A DNA stretch of 14,348 nt from Myxococcota bacterium (lineage in GTDB: Bacteria > Myxococcota_A > UBA9160 > PR03), in assembly GCA_030066475.1 (NCBI GenBank), contig JASJBO010000136.1, positions 1 through 14,348 of the forward strand. The letters are read 5' to 3'. This document shows positions 13,165 to 14,348 of this stretch, one piece after another. A program made the position numbers and the translations under genes. The first letter of the stretch is position 1, and every line of letters begins with the position of its first letter. The notes below the pieces were generated by a model. The model did no database searches and was not told where the DNA came from. It worked only from the letters and a program-made list of their open reading frames with translations.

Positions 13165-14348
13165 CACCCGCGTCCGGCTCCTGGTGGCTGCCGTCGTGGC
13201 GGCTGGCGCGGCCTGCTCGCCGCCGCCCGGCTCGGACGGACCGCTGGCGGGCCGCCACGTGCTGCTGGTGAACGTGGACACCCTGCGGGCCGACCACCTG
13301 GGGGCCTACGGGTACGCGCGCGAGACGTCGCCGTTCCTCGACCGGCTCGCCGCCGAGGGGGTGGTGTTCGAGGACGCCGTGGCGAACTCGTCGTACACGC
13401 GCGAGTCGGTGGCGGCGCTGTTCACGGGCCAGCTCCCGTCGCGCAGCGGCGCCTCCGGGTGGCACGCCGCGCCTCCGGACGCGGCGCCGCACCTCGCCGA
13501 GCGGCTGCGCGCGGCCGGCTATCGCACCGGCTTCCTCTCGAACACGGTGATGCTCACGCAGCAGGGTTTCACGCGCGGCTTCGACGTGGTGCAGCACCTG
13601 CCGCGCCGCTGGGACCTGTCCGGGATGGGCCCGCGCCTCAGCGAGCGCGCACTCGCCTTCGCCGAGACCGCCGACGCGCGGCCCTTCTTCCTGTATCTGC
13701 ACTACCTCGATCCGCACGCGCCGTACGCGCCCGACGCGGCGTTCCGCGCGCGCGTCGGCGGTCCGGCCCACGACCCGCCGCTGGCGCTCTACGACGACGT
13801 GGAGCCCCGCCTCGGCGCGCTGCGCGACGAGGGGTTCGGACCCGGCGACTCGCGCTTCGACGACCTGGTGGCGCGCTACGACGCCGAGATCGCCGCGACC
13901 GACGCCGCCCTCGAGCAGCTCCATCGCGGGCTCGCGGCGCGTGGGCTGCTCGCGCGCACGCTGTGGGTGGTGACGGCCGACCACGGCGAGGAGTTCCTCG
14001 AGCACGGCTGGGTGGAGCACGGCTGGACGCTGCACCGCGAGTCGATCCACGTGCCGCTGCTGTTCTGGGCGCCCGGCGGGCTGGCGCCTGCGCGGGTGGC
14101 GGCGCCGGTGTCGCAGCTCGACCTGCTGCCCACCCTGCTCGCGCTGCTGGGCCTTCCGGCCGGCGCTGCCGAGCTGGACGGCCGCGCGCTCTTCGACGCC
14201 GCCGGGCGGCCCGTCGGCGAGCCGCGGCCGCGCGTCGCGGAGCTGCTGATCCCGCGCCGCAACGTGGTACGCGCGGTGATGCACGACGGCTGGAAGTACG
14301 TGGTCGCGCAGCGCTGGGTTCCGCCCGAGCGGCGCGGGCAGAAGCCGC
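13148..14348 (+). CDS. Exported sulfatase / alkaline-phosphatase-superfamily protein (3' end off the window)
   Basis: 400 codons are visible from ATG 13148, open to the window edge. Residues 9-22 are hydrophobic and lead to Cys23, so it is probably exported; the lipobox GAAC is poor, so lipidation is uncertain. The PF00884-type sulfatase core is clear: LLVNVDTLRADHLGAYGY at 39-56 (metal ligand Asp44), LHYLDPHAPY at 184-193, TADHGEEFLEHG at 276-287 (Asp278 and His279), then HGWTLHRESIHVPLLFW. At the nucleophile position, where sulfatases have the formylglycine Cys or Ser (C/SxPSR), this protein reads SSYTRESVAALFTG (81-94), with Thr84 and no Pro-Ser-Arg. This suggests a threonine-type enzyme such as a phosphotransferase or phosphodiesterase rather than a classical sulfatase. 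The start overlaps the DUF2817 gene by 17 bases. Confidence 0.88.
   Translation, partial: MGSADSTRVRLLVAAVVAAGAACSPPPGSDGPLAGRHVLLVNVDTLRADHLGAYGYARETSPFLDRLAAEGVVFEDAVANSSYTRESVAALFTGQLPSRSGASGWHAAPPDAAPHLAERLRAAGYRTGFLSNTVMLTQQGFTRGFDVVQHLPRRWDLSGMGPRLSERALAFAETADARPFFLYLHYLDPHAPYAPDAAFRARVGGPAHDPPLALYDDVEPRLGALRDEGFGPGDSRFDDLVARYDAEIAATDAALEQLHRGLAARGLLARTLWVVTADHGEEFLEHGWVEHGWTLHRESIHVPLLFWAPGGLAPARVAAPVSQLDLLPTLLALLGLPAGAAELDGRALFDAAGRPVGEPRPRVAELLIPRRNVVRAVMHDGWKYVVAQRWVPPERRGQKP

Noticed and set aside
12025..13281. Minus-strand open frame opposite the DUF2817 gene
   Set aside because: There is no motif and the composition is biased, while the plus strand has an intact zinc-peptidase signature.
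1..14348. Mobile element, prophage or defence island
   Set aside because: I see no transposase, integrase, phage gene or nuclease, and base composition is even across the window. The region looks chromosomal and stable apart from the small repeat.

Overview
The window is extremely GC-rich, with almost every third codon position G or C, and gene-dense. It holds twelve protein-coding genes, two of them cut by the window edges, and no RNA genes or mobile-element genes. Several genes start with GTG, and no intergenic gap exceeds about 140 bases. The gene content (a MoxR/DUF58 membrane cluster with RDD and SpoIIM-type partners, a crotonase, a class III CoA-transferase, lipoprotein-like exported proteins) suggests a Gram-negative, high-GC bacterium. 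A myxobacterial or other 'deltaproteobacterial' lineage is my best guess, but this is inference from style and content, not from a marker gene.

Left part (1-2860): a DUF362 gene (minus, C-terminus off the window) is divergent from a two-gene plus-strand unit. That unit encodes a FrnE/DsbA-like thioredoxin-fold protein followed 9 bases later by a cysteine-rich, probably lipid-anchored, beta-helix-like protein of unknown function.

Centre (2863-9792): a complete MoxR-type membrane module. An RDD membrane protein (minus) and a SpoIIM-family membrane protein (plus) diverge from a 26-base gap. Facing them is a tightly packed five-gene minus-strand operon running from 9792 to 4840: GPDPase membrane-domain protein, DUF4129, DUF4350, MoxR AAA+ ATPase and DUF58. 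Several stops and starts overlap by 4 bases. By analogy with other MoxR modules, the ATPase probably acts as a chaperone or remodelling enzyme together with the vWA-like DUF58 protein at the membrane. The exact substrate is unknown.

Right part (9866-14348): an atypical crotonase (plus) converges with a CaiB/BaiF-type CoA-transferase (minus), suggesting acyl-CoA metabolism. Divergent from the CoA-transferase is a DUF2817 (M14-like) zinc peptidase gene that overlaps by 17 bases an exported sulfatase/alkaline-phosphatase-superfamily gene running off the right edge.

The least expected signal is non-coding. A 48-54 base hairpin element occurs three times, at 4765-4818 and as a perfect 55-base tandem pair at 10693-10802. 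The two copies next to a gene begin 0 or 1 base after that gene's stop codon, in the gene's sense orientation. The copies are identical outside the hairpin tip, and the tip differs in a way that keeps the stem paired. A second pattern is that three genes heading transcription units lack a Shine-Dalgarno sequence and instead carry a TANNNT box 6-8 bases before the ATG, which looks like leaderless transcription.
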